Source of the DNA: Thermococcus bergensis
GTDB lineage: Archaea > Methanobacteriota_B > Thermococci > Thermococcales > Thermococcaceae
NCBI RefSeq assembly: GCF_020386975.1
Contig: NZ_JABFNK010000005.1
Location: 186,001-250,000 of the forward strand
Direction of reading: 5' to 3'
Length of the DNA: 64,000 bases
Shown here piece by piece: positions 63,043 to 64,000 of this stretch (position 1 is the stretch's first letter; the number at the start of each line of letters is the position of its first letter). Under the pieces are notes generated by a model. That model searched no databases. It saw nothing but the letters and a program-made list of their open reading frames with translations, and was not told the DNA's origin. A program made the position numbers and the translations under genes.

Positions 63043-64000
63043 TCTCTTCACCTTCGTTCTTTTTCTTACTCAGATACAGCTTTCTCAAATAGTATGTCAG
63101 TGGATTCCTGATGTACTTGCAGTCTTTGTCTGGCTTGCAGAGCTGGGGCGCACTGGAACGTATTTTTTCACAATTAGGGGGAAAATACCATGTTGAATTT
63201 CCACTGTCTTCTAAAGTCGGTTCCAGCGTGTAGCCAAAACCTAGATGATACCATATGTTCTTGATCTCGTTAGGCTGATCGTGAAAAAGAGGAGGCTTGC
63301 ATCTATTGCCAGCCTGAATTATCAAGGGTAGAATTTCTTCTTTTATTACCCTTAGATCTTTGACACAGTCTTTCACTCTAACGTCTCTTTTAGGGGGGTT
63401 AGGGCATATCCTAGCATAGCTCAAGAAAGAAGTCAGCAATACAGTTATAGCGTAGTTCCGCAATCCACTCGGGACTCCACCCATTGCGATTTTAATACAA
63501 GGGGGGAATATATCAAAACGCAAAGGCTGAGCAGTAGTGCTGAATTTCTCAACTCTCTCTTTAAAGTACTCTTGAGCAAGCTCGCTTAGCCGGGAATAAA
63601 GTTCCACGTAGTAGTGAGGCAGTTCTTCTCTGATATCATAAAGAATGTTGACTGCCTTTTCGAGGTTTTTCTCGAAACTCTTCTTCCACAGCTCAATCAC
63701 TTGTACTCTATTTAGGTATACATACCCGTTTTTTATATAAAAATTCTTAAGAGAGTCGTCATTTAAGGAAATGAATTCTTTTAGAGGCATTTTGTACTTA
63801 AGGCTTATTTTATCTTTTTCTTCAGGGGGCAACTCTTCATGGAGGGTTTTCTCAATTATTGTTCTGTCTCTCTTTGGAATCTCATTTTCAGATGTCTTTT
63901 CCAAGGGTAAAGCAAGCTCATCAAAGTTTTCTGACGACTCTATCTTTGTTAGATATATCTTCAAGTTTGCCTCCTTAACTAGCTCCATCTCCACTCCATA
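63026..64000 (-). CDS. priL: DNA primase large subunit PriL, partial at window edge
   Basis: PriL regulates PriS and carries a [4Fe-4S] cluster. The frame is open through the right edge of the window, so the N-terminus is missing; the family usually has about 395 residues and 324 are visible. Conserved cysteines are seen in DIFPPCIKIAMGG, FPPNCEKI, QLCKPDKDCKYIRNP, followed by the conserved PLTYYLRKL. It heads the operon priL-priS-EamA. Confidence 0.93.
   Translation of the reverse strand, partial: YGVEMELVKEANLKIYLTKIESSENFDELALPLEKTSENEIPKRDRTIIEKTLHEELPPEEKDKISLKYKMPLKEFISLNDDSLKNFYIKNGYVYLNRVQVIELWKKSFEKNLEKAVNILYDIREELPHYYVELYSRLSELAQEYFKERVEKFSTTAQPLRFDIFPPCIKIAMGGVPSGLRNYAITVLLTSFLSYARICPNPPKRDVRVKDCVKDLRVIKEEILPLIIQAGNRCKPPLFHDQPNEIKNIWYHLGFGYTLEPTLEDSGNSTWYFPPNCEKIRSSAPQLCKPDKDCKYIRNPLTYYLRKLYLSKKKNEGEENEQPL

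Overview
The window comes from a hyperthermophilic archaeon of the Thermococcales, most likely Thermococcus (possibly the T. litoralis/T. sibiricus side; the species is a guess). The evidence is an archaeal RNase P RNA, a group II chaperonin (thermosome), archaeal PriS/PriL primase, TAW3, aEF1B, a Thermococcales-type CRISPR repeat ending GTGGAAAG, BRE/TATA promoters with GGTG ribosome binding sites, and cell-surface proteins with Thr/Ser-rich stalks.

Bases 1-13760 form a CRISPR-Cas island. A 29-repeat array is read leftwards from a leader at about 1971-2431. Immediately upstream, and read in the same direction, is a tightly overlapping operon: cas6, a complete type III-A set (csm1/cas10, csm2, csm3, csm4, csm5), the accessory RNase csx1, then cas8 (Cst1-like), cas7 (Cst2/DevR-like) and cas5 of a type I-B effector. 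No cas3, cas1, cas2 or cas4 lies in the window. The csm2 gene is unusual: it encodes two Csm2 domains in tandem. Two decayed repeats sit upstream of cas6.

Bases 13850-24530 hold redox and stress genes: a tautomerase, a DsrE-like/thioredoxin-CcdA/DUF302 group, msrAB, an M24 peptidase homologue that lacks metal ligands, an MFS transporter, and a flavodiiron protein-hemerythrin/PAS-cupin operon divergent from a DUF2249/DUF1858 gene. The flavodiiron locus shares a 14-bp palindromic operator with the hcp/regulator locus at 31390-33320. I read the two as one nitric-oxide/hydroxylamine stress regulon controlled by the small HTH protein at 32933.

Bases 24650-30400 are the most novel part. A signal-peptide protein has a C-terminal domain that looks like a BECR-fold ribonuclease toxin, and an IS982-like element has cut it in two. 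Reading across the element restores a 323-residue protein ending in an IVTAFP motif. Eight bases after the restored stop begins a run of unrecognised, partly paralogous genes that resemble an immunity-gene array. One of them is a chimera: a duplicated gene head joined to a degenerate PD-(D/E)XK nuclease-like domain. This looks like an archaeal polymorphic toxin-immunity locus inactivated by an insertion.

Bases 30400-64000 are a core chromosomal segment with many recent insertions. Genes include hcp, a GltPh-type symporter, taw3, the thermosome, a TPR protein, aEF1B with a zinc-ribbon gene, a peptide/oligosaccharide ABC transporter operon, nadE, glnA, rnpB and priL-priS. Three IS families occur in the window: two IS6-family copies (779 bp, 8-bp target duplications), four IS982-like copies (932 bp, 6-8 bp duplications) and three IS4/IS5-like copies (869 bp, 10-bp duplications). 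All nine have identifiable target duplications, so they are recent. They split the toxin gene and two DMT transporters, separate the ABC binding-protein gene from its permeases, and sit just upstream of the thermosome, TPR, glnA and toxin promoters. Both IS families that split their transposase do so at an A7 slippery run.
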